Assembly (NCBI RefSeq): GCF_020089495.2 | Contig: NZ_JAIRCA020000006.1 | Span: forward strand, 1-64,000 | From: Streptococcus mitis subsp. hohhotensis | GTDB lineage: Bacteria; Bacillota; Bacilli; Lactobacillales; Streptococcaceae | Length of the DNA: 64,000 bases | Direction of reading: 5' to 3' | Shown: positions 33,031 through 43,189 of the stretch, one piece after another | Layout: every line of letters begins with the position of its first letter | Numbering within the stretch: the stretch's first letter is position 1 | The notes under the pieces: model-generated | What the model was told of the DNA's origin: nothing | The model's input: the letters and a program-made list of their open reading frames with translations, nothing else | Database searches by the model: none | Program-made: the position numbers and the translations under genes

Positions 33031-36000
33031 ATGATGTACACGTTATCAAAAGAATTAGAACAAGAACTCATCGTTTCAGCACCTGAGTTACAGGCTAGTT
33101 ATGCTGCCATCGTAGAGTACCTAGAAGCTATAAACCAGAAAGAAGCATCTGGAAGCAATTCTCAGGAACTCCAGAACCAGCTTGCTATTCAGCTGGGACG
33201 TTTAGAAGATTTGGTGCAGGGCTATATCCAAATAAAGAAGAACCCGCATCACTACCTAGATGCAGATAAAGACCTGACGGCAGGCTATCAAGCCATAAAA
33301 GGGACGGAGCAAGCTCTTCTTGAAAAATTACAACATCTTAATCAATCAGCCTTGCAGGATTTCCATATCAGTCAGAGACTCTCTCCTAAAGACGAGACTG
33401 CTATTCCTATAGCAGATAAAGCTAAAACTAAACAGGAATTGGCTATCGAGCGGGATTTGATTAACCAGCTGACAAAGGGAGAAAGTCAATGGGTGTATCG
33501 ACCTGAGTTAAATACAGAAGACCTCCTATGGGGAAACTTTTTTGCCAAGCTGGAAGCCAATAATGTCCGCATTTTGCAAGACCATCCCCTTACAAATTCA
33601 GAGAAAAATCAAATCAAAAACCAGCTCAATTTTGTCAACTTCTATGAAGCAGCTAAGTGGATAGCTGGGGAAAATGGCATTGCTAAGGTGCAGGTTCAAC
33701 GTGAAGATGCTAGTCTAGGAACGATTCGCTTGGAAGTCTTGTGGAGAAACAATGTCGCTGGTGGCAAATCCAGCTATGAGGTTGTCAACCAAGTCATCAC
33801 AGGCGGAGAAGGGATTCGCCAGCGTCGTGGGGATGTGACTTTGCTAATCAATGGTCTGCCTATGATTCAGATTGAACTGAAAAGCCGTTCTCATCCTTAC
33901 ATGGATGCCTTCCGTCAGATTAAAAAATACGACCAAGAAGGACAGTTCAGAGGCATTTTTTCAAGTCTTCAGATGTTTGTCGTCTCTAATGTCACAGACA
34001 CTCGCTACATCGCAGCTGCCAAAGCCAACAAGCTAAATGAGCGCTTCTTGACCAAGTGGGTGGATAGTGAAAATAGACCTCAACCTCAACTATTTGACTT
34101 TGCAGAGTCTGTCTTGTCAATACCGAGAGCTCACGAGATGGTCATGCAGTATTCTGTCATTGATGATGACAAGAAAGCCTTGATTTTATTGCGCCCCTAT
34201 CAGGTACATGCCATTGAGGCTATCCGTGAAGCCAGTCGCAAGCGCCAGTCAGGCTATATTTGGCATACGACCGGTTCAGGAAAAACCCTGACCTCTTATA
34301 AGGTTTCGCGCAATCTGCTTCAGATACCCTCCATTGAGAAGACAATCTTTGTGATTGATAGGACAGACCTTGACCAGCAGACGACCAGTTCTTTTCAGTC
34401 TTACGCAGAGAACGATATGATCGATATCGACGAGACTGATGATACACAGGAATTGGTTAAAAATCTGGCTTCTGATGATCGCCGTGTCGTTGTGACGACC
34501 ATCCAGAAAATCAATGCCATGATTCGTCAGTTTGATGAAGGACGTCACCAAAAGGTCTACAATCGTATCAAACAACTCAAACTAGCCTTTGTCGTTGATG
34601 AATGCCATCGCGCAGTGACTCCTGAACGCCAACGCCACCTAGAGCACTTCTTTACAAATTCTCTCTGGTATGGATTTACAGGAACGCCTATCTTTACAGA
34701 AAATAAGCGTGAACAAAAAGGAGACCTTGCTCAGACGACCGAAGAGCAGTACGGTGACTGCCTCCACCAATATACCGTCAAAGAAGCCATTCATGACAAG
34801 GCGGTTCTTGGCTTTAATGTGGAGTATCAGACAACCATGCCTGGTTGGGCAGAAGATGAGATTGACGAGGAGCGTTATGATGACGAAGGCCATATGCTTG
34901 CCGTTTTAGATGCCATTCTCAATCGCTCAAGACGCAAACTCGGTTTCCAAAATGGGGTAGGAAAAACCTACGAAGCCATTTTGACCGTCAAAAGCATTGC
35001 CCGTGCGCAGGCTTATTATAACCTGATTAAGCAAGTCAAAAATGGAGAAAAGTCTTTAAGCATTTCGGAAAATGTTAAAAAAGTCTTGCCAGACTTTCCT
35101 AAAGTTGCCATTACTTACTCTGTGACAGAAAATGAAGCAGACTCCTATGTCAACCAAGCCTACATGGAGGAGAGTTTAGAAGACTACAATGCCATGTTTG
35201 GTACCCACTTTAGCTTAGCAACCATTGCTTCCTACAATAGTGACCTCAACGACCGTCTGGCCCGTAAGAAAGAACGCTTTGCCTTCCGTGAAGAGCAGTT
35301 GGACCTGGTTATCGTGGTGGACCGCTTGTTGACAGGCTTTGATGCCCCTTGCCTATCGACCTTGTTCATGGATCGCCAGCCCATGAAACCCCAGCATATC
35401 ATTCAGGCCTTTTCACGAACCAATCGCCTCTTTGATGAAGGCAAGAAATTCGGTCAAATCGTTACTTTCCAAACGCCTGACCGCTTTAAAGAAAAAGTGG
35501 ATGAAGCTCTGAGCCTTTACTCAAATGGTGGCGAAACTAGTGTCTTAGCCCCAGAATGGCAGGAGGAGAAGGCCAAGTTTCTTGAGAAGGTTCATCAACT
35601 ACTAGCCATCGCTCCAAGTCCAGAGCAGGTGCCTGATTTGGATACAGCGACAGATGCAGAATTAAAACGCTTTGCCAAGGCCTTTCAAGAATTTGACAAG
35701 CTCCTATCCTCTATACAAGTCTATTCGGACTACGATGAGAAAGTCATCCTCAGAGAGATTGGTCTCAGCCTAGAAGACATCGAGAACTTTGCCGGCCAAT
35801 ATCAAAATGTCATTGAAGAGCTCCGCAGACGCAGAAAAGAAGACCAAGAAGATGAAGGTGTGTTACTGGATATCGAGTATGAGCTTGAATCCATCCGCAC
35901 CGACGAGATAAATTATCACTATATCCTCTCTCTCATCCAAGCCCTGATTGAAAATCGGGGAAACCTCATTGGTAAAAAGGAAAAGAGTCTGGTAGATAAC

Positions 36001-36393
36001 TATATCGAAGATTTGAACAAATCCAATCCCAAGTTATCCAACCTCATCTCCAAACTCTGGCAGAATGTCCAAGCAGATTCCAAGAGCTATCAGGGTCAGT
36101 CTATCATCCATAAGTTGGATGAGATGATTGAGCTAACAACCCAGAAAAAGATTCGTGAAACGGCAGATTATTGGCAGATAGGAGAGGATGAACTCCAGTT
36201 CGTAGTGGACAACTACCGCATAGGACGAGACAAGCAAAATGGCGAAAAAGCCATCACCGAGTCTCAGGACTATCTGGCCTATAAGGAAGCCCACGGAGAC
36301 AAGGCACTACCAAAACTCAAATACAAAAAAGCCCTCAAAGAGGACTATATGCGCATGATTTCAGAGGATATCTTACCGCTAAGGGGGAGATAA
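33031..36393 (+). CDS. hsdR: Type I restriction endonuclease R subunit with extra N-terminal domain
   Basis: About 1120 residues; an ATG at 33025 abuts GGGG, so 33031 is favoured. Residues about 1-135 are an extension resembling the XpaC-like protein. The usual HsdR begins near [17 protein letters not shown]. Nuclease domain: [19 protein letters not shown] (D...ExK). SF2 motor: [10 protein letters not shown] (Walker A), FVVDECHRA (DECH box), YGFTGTP, and [13 protein letters not shown] plus QAFSRTNR in the second RecA fold; helical C terminus. It cuts foreign DNA after ATP-driven translocation with HsdS and HsdM. Confidence 0.95.
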   Translation: MMYTLSKELEQELIVSAPELQASYAAIVEYLEAINQKEASGSNSQELQNQLAIQLGRLEDLVQGYIQIKKNPHHYLDADKDLTAGYQAIKGTEQALLEKLQHLNQSALQDFHISQRLSPKDETAIPIADKAKTKQELAIERDLINQLTKGESQWVYRPELNTEDLLWGNFFAKLEANNVRILQDHPLTNSEKNQIKNQLNFVNFYEAAKWIAGENGIAKVQVQREDASLGTIRLEVLWRNNVAGGKSSYEVVNQVITGGEGIRQRRGDVTLLINGLPMIQIELKSRSHPYMDAFRQIKKYDQEGQFRGIFSSLQMFVVSNVTDTRYIAAAKANKLNERFLTKWVDSENRPQPQLFDFAESVLSIPRAHEMVMQYSVIDDDKKALILLRPYQVHAIEAIREASRKRQSGYIWHTTGSGKTLTSYKVSRNLLQIPSIEKTIFVIDRTDLDQQTTSSFQSYAENDMIDIDETDDTQELVKNLASDDRRVVVTTIQKINAMIRQFDEGRHQKVYNRIKQLKLAFVVDECHRAVTPERQRHLEHFFTNSLWYGFTGTPIFTENKREQKGDLAQTTEEQYGDCLHQYTVKEAIHDKAVLGFNVEYQTTMPGWAEDEIDEERYDDEGHMLAVLDAILNRSRRKLGFQNGVGKTYEAILTVKSIARAQAYYNLIKQVKNGEKSLSISENVKKVLPDFPKVAITYSVTENEADSYVNQAYMEESLEDYNAMFGTHFSLATIASYNSDLNDRLARKKERFAFREEQLDLVIVVDRLLTGFDAPCLSTLFMDRQPMKPQHIIQAFSRTNRLFDEGKKFGQIVTFQTPDRFKEKVDEALSLYSNGGETSVLAPEWQEEKAKFLEKVHQLLAIAPSPEQVPDLDTATDAELKRFAKAFQEFDKLLSSIQVYSDYDEKVILREIGLSLEDIENFAGQYQNVIEELRRRRKEDQEDEGVLLDIEYELESIRTDEINYHYILSLIQALIENRGNLIGKKEKSLVDNYIEDLNKSNPKLSNLISKLWQNVQADSKSYQGQSIIHKLDEMIELTTQKKIRETADYWQIGEDELQFVVDNYRIGRDKQNGEKAITESQDYLAYKEAHGDKALPKLKYKKALKEDYMRMISEDILPLRGR

Positions 36394-36551
36394 AATACCG
36401 ATTTGCTTCTTCTTATTTGCTAGATTTTTAACTTTATCTTGTCAAATCAGACCTTCTATTGTTTCAAGATAGGCAAAATTGAAGAATAGAAATCAAAAAA
36501 GAAAATCTAAAGTGTAGAAATAAGAGAATGGAGTAATAGAAGGGGAGTAAT

Positions 36552-37769
36552 ATGACAAAGAAACCAAGTTATCGCTTTGCGGGCTATACTGAACCTTGGG
36601 AACGGAGAAAGTTAGGAGAGATATCATCGAGAGTAAAAGGAAATGATGGTAGAATGGATCTACCAACTCTTACAATATCTGCTGGACAAGGGTGGTTAGA
36701 TCAAAGAGAACGCTTTTCAGGTAATATTGCAGGAAAAGAGCAAAAGAATTACACACTGCTAAGGATAGGAGAACTTTCGTATAATCATGGTAATTCTAAA
36801 CTTGCAAAATATGGGGTGGTTTTCCAATTGAACAATTATACTGAAGCCTTAGTGCCTAAAGTATACCATAGTTTTAAGATGATAGATGGGAGGTCTGGTA
36901 CATTTTTTGAATACTTGTTTGCAACCAAGATACCTGATAGAGAGCTGGGTAAATTAGTTTCTTCTGGAGCCAGGATGGATGGGCTATTAAATATTACTTA
37001 TGACGATTTTATGTCCATAAAGTTAACGTTCCCCAAAAATAATGAAGAGCAAACCGCCATTGGTTCTTTCTTCCAAGATATTGACCAGCTTATTAGTCTT
37101 CAACAGCGTAAGTTAGAGGTGCTCAAAGAGCAGAAGAAAACCTACCTCAAACTCCTCTTTCCAACCAAAGGACAAACCAAACCAGCCCTTCGCTTCGCAG
37201 GATTTGAAGATGACTGGAAGGAAGTGAAGTTGGGGGAGATATTAGTTGAAAGAAATGAGCAGATTTCTGAAAGTGAAGAGTATCAGTTAATGTCATTTGT
37301 ACAAGGAAAAGGAGTAGTACCAAAATCTGATAGATATGACAGAAGTTTTCTTGTTAAAGATGATAAGAAGAATTATAAAAAGACAGAATATGGCGATTTC
37401 ATTTATAGTTCTAATAATTTAGATACAGGGTCAATCGGCTTCAATAAAACCGGTAAAGCATTAATTTCTCCTGTTTATAGTATATTTTATTCAAAAACAA
37501 AAAAGGAAAGTCAATTTATTGCTATACTGTCTCAAAGAAAAGAATTTATCAATGAGATGATTAAATATAGACAAGGTGTAGTATATGGTCAGTTTAGAAT
37601 TCATGAGAGTGATTTTCTTAATATAAAGATACTAGCTCCAGAAAGCAATGAACAGGAATTTCTGATAACATTCTTCCAAGATCTAGACAAGGCCATTGCC
37701 AAGCAAGAGGAAAAAGTCAACCAGCTCAAAGAAAGCAAACAAACCCTACTCAGAAAAATGTTTATCTAA
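36552..37769 (+). CDS. hsdS: Type I restriction-modification specificity subunit
   Basis: 405 residues in two half-repeats, each opening with a similar motif (YRFAGYTEPWERRKLGEI, LRFAGFEDDWKEVKLGEI), holding one target-recognition domain, and ending in a helical spacer (QRKLEVLKEQKKTYLKLL; KVNQLKESKQTLLRKMF). The two domains read the two halves of a bipartite DNA target, which cannot be deduced here. A single full-length copy is present, with no partner hsdS fragment or recombinase next to it. GGGGAG precedes the ATG. Confidence 0.95.
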   Translation: MTKKPSYRFAGYTEPWERRKLGEISSRVKGNDGRMDLPTLTISAGQGWLDQRERFSGNIAGKEQKNYTLLRIGELSYNHGNSKLAKYGVVFQLNNYTEALVPKVYHSFKMIDGRSGTFFEYLFATKIPDRELGKLVSSGARMDGLLNITYDDFMSIKLTFPKNNEEQTAIGSFFQDIDQLISLQQRKLEVLKEQKKTYLKLLFPTKGQTKPALRFAGFEDDWKEVKLGEILVERNEQISESEEYQLMSFVQGKGVVPKSDRYDRSFLVKDDKKNYKKTEYGDFIYSSNNLDTGSIGFNKTGKALISPVYSIFYSKTKKESQFIAILSQRKEFINEMIKYRQGVVYGQFRIHESDFLNIKILAPESNEQEFLITFFQDLDKAIAKQEEKVNQLKESKQTLLRKMFI

Positions 37770-37861
37770 GATACAAAGACCGTCAAAAGCCCAGTGATTC
37801 GTTTTTAAAAGAGTTTATCGTAAAATGAGCGCGAACGAAGTGAGCTTTTAGAGGATATTTT

Positions 37862-37995
37862 CCGCCATGGTGGTATCCTATACAATAACAAAGTTATTGT
37901 ATAGGACGGGATTTTTGAGACTCTGGGCTCAAAAATTAGGGATGAAATTCCTTGGATTTCTAAAATCATCCACTGGATGATTTTACCTCCCGTCC
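37862..37995. repeat. Nested hairpin cluster between hsdS and hsdM
   Basis: TCCTATACAATAAC (37876-37889) pairs perfectly with 37893-37906. GGACGGGA (37904-37911) pairs with TCCCGTCC (37988-37995), enclosing TTTTTGAG/CTCAAAAA (37912-37919, 37928-37935) and AAAATCATCC-ACT-GGATGATTTT (37962-37984). The closed outer stem round two inner hairpins looks like a cruciform or structured-RNA unit. The last hairpin resembles the one inside the broken IS200 transposase (6926-6952). No protein gene is seen between 37770 and 38077. Confidence 0.75.
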
Positions 37996-38077
37996 GCACT
38001 ATTTAAGGAAGATATAAAAAAGAAAAATATTTTAAAACATGGAATACTACTAACAACATAAATTGATAGGAGACCCT

Positions 38078-39679
38078 ATGTCACAAACAGATTTATCAAG
38101 AGAACTCTACCAATCCCTCTGGAATGCGGCAGATATCCTGCGTGGCCAGATGGAAGCCAATGAATACAAGTCCTACCTCTTGGGCTTGATTTTCTACAAA
38201 TACCTATCCGACAACATCCTCCAAGCCGTCTGTGATAACTTGGACGAGACCTTTGAGTCCTTCCAGCAAGCACAGCTTCTCTATGAGGAAAACTTTGCGG
38301 ATACAGATGTCAGTGAAGACCTCATCGAGGTCTTAAATGACGATCTGGGCTATGTGATTGAGCCTTCTCTGACCTTTACCAAGCTGGTTCAGTCTATCTA
38401 TGAAGGAACCTTCCAGCTAGAGTCCCTAGCCCAAAGTTTCCGTGATATCGAGCAGGCCAATGAAAAATTTGAAAATCTTTTCGAAGATATCGACCTCTAT
38501 GCGAAAAAGCTAGGTAACACTCCACAAAAGCAAAACAAGACCATCTCTGAAGTCATGAAACAGCTCAACGACCTCAATGTATCTGGTCATGCTGGTGATA
38601 TCTTGGGTGATGCTTATGAGTACTTGATTGGCCAGTTTGCCAGTGATTCTGGGAAAAAGGCTGGAGAGTTCTATACACCTCAAGCAGTTTCTCACCTCAT
38701 GACTCAGATTGTCTTTGCAGGGCGCGAGCATCAAAAGGGCATGTCGGTTTACGACCCGACCATGGGTTCTGGTTCTCTCTTGCTCAATGCCAAGCGCTAT
38801 AGTAAGGAAGCTTCGACGATTTCTTACTACGGTCAGGAGTTGATTACTTCGACCTTCAACCTTGCTCGTATGAATATGATGCTTCATGGAGTTGCCATTG
38901 AGAACTATCACCTCAGCAATCACGATACCCTAGACGAAGATTGGCCGACTACCGAGCCGACAGATTTTGATGGGGTTTTGATGAACCCACCCTATTCACT
39001 GAAGTGGTCAGCAGATAGTGGCTTCCTGCAAGATCCTCGCTTTTCAAGTTATGGAGTTCTGGCACCTAAGTCCAAAGCAGATTTTGCCTTCCTTCTTCAC
39101 GGTTTTTATCACCTCAAGCATAATGGAGTTATGGCCATTGTCCTTCCTCACGGAGTTCTCTTTCGAGGAGCAGCCGAGCAAAAGATTCGCCAGCACCTAC
39201 TAGAAGAAGGGGCTATTGATACGGTTATCGGCTTGCCAGCAAATATCTTCTACAACACCTCTATCCCGACAACCATTATTATCCTTAAAAAGAATCGTAC
39301 CAATAAGGATGTCTTCTTTATCGATGCCTCAAAAGAGTTTGAAAAAGGGAAAAATCAAAACAATATGACCGAAGACCATATTGCCAAGATTTTGGAGACC
39401 TATCAAAAACGCGAGAATGTCGAAAAGTTTGCCCATCTAGCCAGCTTTGAAGAGATTGTCGAAAATGACTACAACCTCAACATTCCACGCTATGTTGATA
39501 CTTTTGAGGAAGAACCCGTAGTTCCCCTCGCCGACCTCGCCGACCAGCTCGCAGAGATTGATAAAGAGATTGGACAAGTAGAAGCCAGACTCGCACACAT
39601 GCGCAACCAGCTAGTAGGCACAACACCAGAAGCCCAAGCAGAATTAACCGCCTATCTCGAAAAGTTGAATGAGATTTAG
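38078..39679 (+). CDS. hsdM: Type I DNA adenine methyltransferase subunit
   Basis: About 533 residues from the ATG after AGGAG (a frame extending to 38063 lacks an RBS). N-terminal helical HsdM_N; SAM motif YDPTMGSGSLL; catalytic NPPYS for N6-adenine methylation; C-terminal coiled coil that contacts HsdS. With HsdS it methylates the host target and forms the core that HsdR joins. The order R-S-M is less common than R-M-S or M-S-R. Confidence 0.96.
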   Translation: MSQTDLSRELYQSLWNAADILRGQMEANEYKSYLLGLIFYKYLSDNILQAVCDNLDETFESFQQAQLLYEENFADTDVSEDLIEVLNDDLGYVIEPSLTFTKLVQSIYEGTFQLESLAQSFRDIEQANEKFENLFEDIDLYAKKLGNTPQKQNKTISEVMKQLNDLNVSGHAGDILGDAYEYLIGQFASDSGKKAGEFYTPQAVSHLMTQIVFAGREHQKGMSVYDPTMGSGSLLLNAKRYSKEASTISYYGQELITSTFNLARMNMMLHGVAIENYHLSNHDTLDEDWPTTEPTDFDGVLMNPPYSLKWSADSGFLQDPRFSSYGVLAPKSKADFAFLLHGFYHLKHNGVMAIVLPHGVLFRGAAEQKIRQHLLEEGAIDTVIGLPANIFYNTSIPTTIIILKKNRTNKDVFFIDASKEFEKGKNQNNMTEDHIAKILETYQKRENVEKFAHLASFEEIVENDYNLNIPRYVDTFEEEPVVPLADLADQLAEIDKEIGQVEARLAHMRNQLVGTTPEAQAELTAYLEKLNEI

Positions 39680-39700
39680 AGAGTAGGGGAAGAATGAAAA

Positions 39701-39729
39701 AACGCAGGTTCACTTGAGCCTGCGCTTTG
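39701..39729. terminator. Bidirectional terminator between hsdM and the AlbA_2 gene
   Basis: CGCAGG (39702-39707) pairs with CCTGCG (39719-39724), with A run before and T-rich after. It lies between convergent genes. Confidence 0.65.
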
Positions 39730-39793
39730 GTTTCCGCAAATTTGGGAAAAGACCATATTATTTCAAAAATTTTTAGGAATGAAAATAAAATAT

Positions 39794-41278
39794 TTAATAT
39801 TTAGTCATGAAATCTCCAAGATTTTTGATTTGTTGTTTAATGATGTGGTATTGTTCGGTTGAGCTTTTAGGGAGAACATATCTTGTAGATCGTCCCTTAC
39901 CTTCTATCTCAATATACTTTTTATTTTGTAGAGATTTCAAATTTTCTCTAAATTTATACTCAGTCATGAGAGAATTTTCGAGGACGTCATTTTTAGTAAT
40001 GCTACCATTTTTAATGATATATTCAAGTATTATCTTTTCATTATCTGATGTATTTGTATAAGAAGACAATAAGTCTACTTTCCAGATTGTAACAACAGTA
40101 CTATCAAAGGTAGTGCTCACCTCAGGAATTTTTAGTTTATATTTTTCGGAAATATCAAAAATTTTTGGTCCACCTGATCCGGCTTTTTCGGACATCCCAA
40201 TTCTACGGAATAATGAAGAGATTGTACTATTTCGCGTTTTGGAAGTTCCACCATGTATAAATTCGGGAATAGAAATTTTCATCTTACCTGGATTTTTAAA
40301 TTCATAGAAGTCTTGATAAGCTGTAATAACTATAGGAGAATCAAAGTCATAGTAAGCATGCATTAAGCAGTTCACTAAAGCTTCACGTATAGATTCAGAT
40401 AGGTCTTTCTTGAATGGTAAACGGTGGGCAGATTCGTTATTAAACTCAAATCTATCATTTGTTGTAGTAGTTAATTTCTTATATGCTAAATTGAAAAAAT
40501 CGAACATGTTTAAATCAGGGTACATCATATCCCCTGTTGAAATTCTATCGTTCCACCTAGTTGAAAGAGAGGTATCTTTTTCAAAATAGTCTAATTGAAA
40601 TTTGGGATAACGAGAAATAATAGAGTTGTACTTTCCAAAAAATATTAGTCCTCCTGCGGTTAATTTATATGTATTATCAATCCTGTCTTTTTTAAATACA
40701 CCAATTTCGATTAGAAAATCTCTCAACGAAATGCTATTATATTTTGTATTACCAGTAAGTTCAATTAATAGTTGCTTGTAATGTTCTATTGTATCTAAAT
40801 TTAAATCATTTTCGTCAAAATTATTAAGTAACTCACTATCAATATCATCATGAGAACTAGTCATCAGATATTTAAGTTCTTCTTTATCAAGTCGAACATC
40901 GCCTTCACCTAATCTTTTATATGACTCACGATAATCATTTTTTAGATGGACGGGTTTTTGGTGAGGATTCGCTTCTCTTACAGTGACTACAATGAGTTGT
41001 TTATTTTTGTCTGGAATGTCAATGTATTCAATATCATTATCGGTAAGTAGGTTACAACTAACTTTTTGTTTGTTTGCGACTAAAGCGAATAAATTGTCTC
41101 GTATTTTTTGAGGATTATTGACTCCTTGGTAGGGGTCAATATTTTTTTCGTCTATCCCGAGAATTATTTTCCCGCCATTTGTATTTGCAAATGCTGAGTA
41201 GGTTTCCCAGAAAGACTCTGGAAGATTGTTTTTAGCTTTTTTGTACTCTAAATCAACCCCTTCAAATTTTAAGTCCAT
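39794..41278 (-). CDS. AlbA_2/Schlafen-domain ATP-binding protein with C-terminal winged helix
   Basis: 494 residues. N-terminal AlbA_2 fold (EYKKAKNNLPESFWETYSAFANTNGGKIILGIDE, about 11-46), a middle region, and a HATPase_c_4-like part (REALVNCLMHAYY ... NPGKMKIS ... RRIGMSEKAGSGGPKI, about 285-375), then a winged-helix segment. Such proteins are annotated as 'ATP-binding' or 'RecG-like' regulators and often sit in defence islands, as here beside hsdRSM. Biochemical role unknown. AAAGGAA precedes the ATG; a TCACGCGAA repeat array lies upstream. Confidence 0.82.
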   Translation of the reverse strand: MDLKFEGVDLEYKKAKNNLPESFWETYSAFANTNGGKIILGIDEKNIDPYQGVNNPQKIRDNLFALVANKQKVSCNLLTDNDIEYIDIPDKNKQLIVVTVREANPHQKPVHLKNDYRESYKRLGEGDVRLDKEELKYLMTSSHDDIDSELLNNFDENDLNLDTIEHYKQLLIELTGNTKYNSISLRDFLIEIGVFKKDRIDNTYKLTAGGLIFFGKYNSIISRYPKFQLDYFEKDTSLSTRWNDRISTGDMMYPDLNMFDFFNLAYKKLTTTTNDRFEFNNESAHRLPFKKDLSESIREALVNCLMHAYYDFDSPIVITAYQDFYEFKNPGKMKISIPEFIHGGTSKTRNSTISSLFRRIGMSEKAGSGGPKIFDISEKYKLKIPEVSTTFDSTVVTIWKVDLLSSYTNTSDNEKIILEYIIKNGSITKNDVLENSLMTEYKFRENLKSLQNKKYIEIEGKGRSTRYVLPKSSTEQYHIIKQQIKNLGDFMTKY

Positions 41279-41331
41279 ATTTTTCCTTTCTAAAATATAA
41301 TGTTACTGAAATTTATTTTTTAAAATGATTG

Positions 41332-41438
41332 TCACGCGAAAAAGTAAATTTGATAGATAATTAAAATCGTTGATTTCATCGTATTTATAAGATATATTTT
41401 AAAATATTCACGCGAAAATCACGCGAAAATCACGCGAA
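41332..41438. promoter_or_regulatory. Four TCACGCGAA repeats upstream of the AlbA_2 gene
   Basis: TCACGCGAA occurs at 41332-41340, 41408-41416, 41419-41427 and 41430-41438. The last three are spaced exactly 11 bp, one helical turn, so a protein could bind side by side on one face. They fit an operator for autoregulation through the winged helix. Apart from these, 41279-41720 shows no gene. Confidence 0.7.
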
Positions 41439-41727
41439 TATTTGTAATCAAAATTTAATTGAAAAATGTCGAATTTTCAATAATAAAATAGATGGATTTA
41501 AAATCTATTTTATTATAACACAGAGATAAGAAAAAATAGATAGTGAGACAAGTTTAAATAGAATTACTCGCTATGAAATGTTAATTACTTTTGATTGCTT
41601 AACAAATATAGTCAAAAATGTAGTAATTCGAATGATTTTTCTTTCAATGTACTGAATTAAACAAAAAGAAAAAACGCTTGAATCAGCGTTTTTCTTCTGT
41701 ATTGATTCGTATTGAATGCTTACTTAA

Positions 41728-41736
41728 CTTCTGTAA
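41728..41736. other. att site i: left end of element A
   Basis: CTTCTGTAA within AACTTCTGTAAGG. Read on the minus strand it encodes the L33 C terminus, TEVK-stop, as do the copies at 51484 and 59128. The element A integrase gene starts its 3' end about 95 bp inside. Confidence 0.75.
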
Positions 41737-41808
41737 GGAGTAGACAGAGTTCTATATAACCCCTCAAAACCTTTATTTTAAAGGCTTTGTAATTTATTGA
41801 AGAAAAAA

Positions 41809-41828
41809 TGTAGAGACAAATGTAGAGA
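41809..41828. other. Left arm-type integrase sites of element A
   Basis: TGTAGAGA at 41809-41816 and 41821-41828, 12 bp apart. The same pair, same spacing, is at the right end of this element (51362, 51374), and element B has GGTAGTGA in the equivalent places. Confidence 0.8.
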
Positions 41829-41831
41829 CGA

Positions 41832-43097
41832 TTAAGTAGATAGTTCAGCTATTTTATCTAAATAAATATTTACTGCCTCTAATTTCTTCTTCGGTGCTAA
41901 CTCGGCGTATGTATCCATAGTTGTGTTGATAGATTTATGTCCCATACGAACTTGTAGTTCTTTCCAGTTTGCCCCAGCATTTAACATCATTGAAGCATGA
42001 GTATGTCTGAAAATATGGAAACCGTAATCAGGTAAACCAAGAGAAGTTAGTCGTTTTTTTAAAGTAGCACGTTCGTTTCTATCGCACATATAATTTCCAT
42101 AAATCGTTGGAAAGATTAACTTGGATTGAGGTAGACCTTGCTTTTTGAAATAGTTATTCATTTCTGTGTAGAAATCCCTAAGGTCAGTGAGAGTAGAGTT
42201 TGGAACGGGAACCTGACGATTACCAGAATCGGTTTTTGCGGTTGGTTTACAAATCATACATCCTTTAGTACCAAGTTTCTTATTGGCACTTTTCCACATC
42301 AATGTTTTATTTACAATAATTTCATTGTTTGTGAAATCCAAGTCATTTATTTCTAATGCTAGAAGTTCATTGATTCGCAATGCAGAAGCGAGTAAGGAAT
42401 TGCAGATGGTAATAAATCGTCGATTAGCTCTGTTATTAGGTAAAGTTTTTAAGAATGCTAACCATGTTTTTAATTCTTCATCATGTAAGACCATAGTTCT
42501 ACGAGAAGCTAATTTAGGCTTTGGAGGGATTTTAATAGTTTTCACTGGGTTTTTAGTTAATCCAAAATGTGTGATGCCAAAATCGAAAATATCACTAAGT
42601 TTGTGAGTGACTGCTCCAAAGTCTTTTGCACTACCTTTTTCAGCACGTTTTTTCCCTGATTCAATCGATGTTCTAGCTTTTTGGGCGAGATTGTTAACCC
42701 ATCTTTGAATATCGGCAGATGTGATTTTTTCAGGAATGTAATCCCCGAATGCAGGGATGATGTAATTATATACGTATCCCTTCACTCTATTGATTGTATT
42801 ATGAGAAGTAACCCAAACTTGATAATTATTGAACCATTCTTCTGCAAGTTCAGAAAAAGTGGATAATTGTTTATCTTCTTTCCTCGTTCCACCTGCTTTT
42901 TCAAAATTAACTCTAGCCGTTAGGATTTTACGGTCAAGTTGCCGTAGTGTTTTAGCTGTTATAGACGTTGTTACTTGTTTGCCTGTTTTTTCATCGATAC
43001 CTAAGTAAAGGCCTCGTAAAATATAACTAACCTCTCCGTTTGAATTTGTTTTTTTAATAACTTTTTTGTTATTGTAAGTTATAGTTTCAGATGTCAT
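41832..43097 (-). CDS. int: Tyrosine recombinase, integrase of element A
   Basis: 421 residues: N-terminal arm-binding domain (YILRGLYLGIDEKTGKQVTTSI), SAM-like core-binding domain (about 65-170), catalytic domain with Arg in SALRINELLAL, FHIFRHTHASMM, and Tyr in TMDTYAELAP. Tn916-like in layout. It is close in sequence and length to the element B integrase, but the two differ in the N-terminal domain, in line with their different arm sites. AAAGGG precedes the ATG. Confidence 0.95.
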   Translation of the reverse strand: MTSETITYNNKKVIKKTNSNGEVSYILRGLYLGIDEKTGKQVTTSITAKTLRQLDRKILTARVNFEKAGGTRKEDKQLSTFSELAEEWFNNYQVWVTSHNTINRVKGYVYNYIIPAFGDYIPEKITSADIQRWVNNLAQKARTSIESGKKRAEKGSAKDFGAVTHKLSDIFDFGITHFGLTKNPVKTIKIPPKPKLASRRTMVLHDEELKTWLAFLKTLPNNRANRRFITICNSLLASALRINELLALEINDLDFTNNEIIVNKTLMWKSANKKLGTKGCMICKPTAKTDSGNRQVPVPNSTLTDLRDFYTEMNNYFKKQGLPQSKLIFPTIYGNYMCDRNERATLKKRLTSLGLPDYGFHIFRHTHASMMLNAGANWKELQVRMGHKSINTTMDTYAELAPKKKLEAVNIYLDKIAELST

Positions 43098-43189
43098 AAT
43101 GCCCTTTCATTATACGGATATAAAATAAAAAGGCTAAAATAGAACATTTTCTATACATAACAGACAGTTCTATTTTAGCATAATTCATG

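Noticed and set aside
37770..38077. Inverting hsdS locus (phase-variable type I system)
   Set aside because: Only one hsdS is present, with no silent hsdS fragment and no recombinase gene beside it. The inverted repeats here are short hairpins, not repeats shared between specificity genes.
41332..41438. TCACGCGAA repeats as arm sites of element A
   Set aside because: They lie outside the att i core on the chromosomal side and have no counterpart at the right end, unlike TGTAGAGA.
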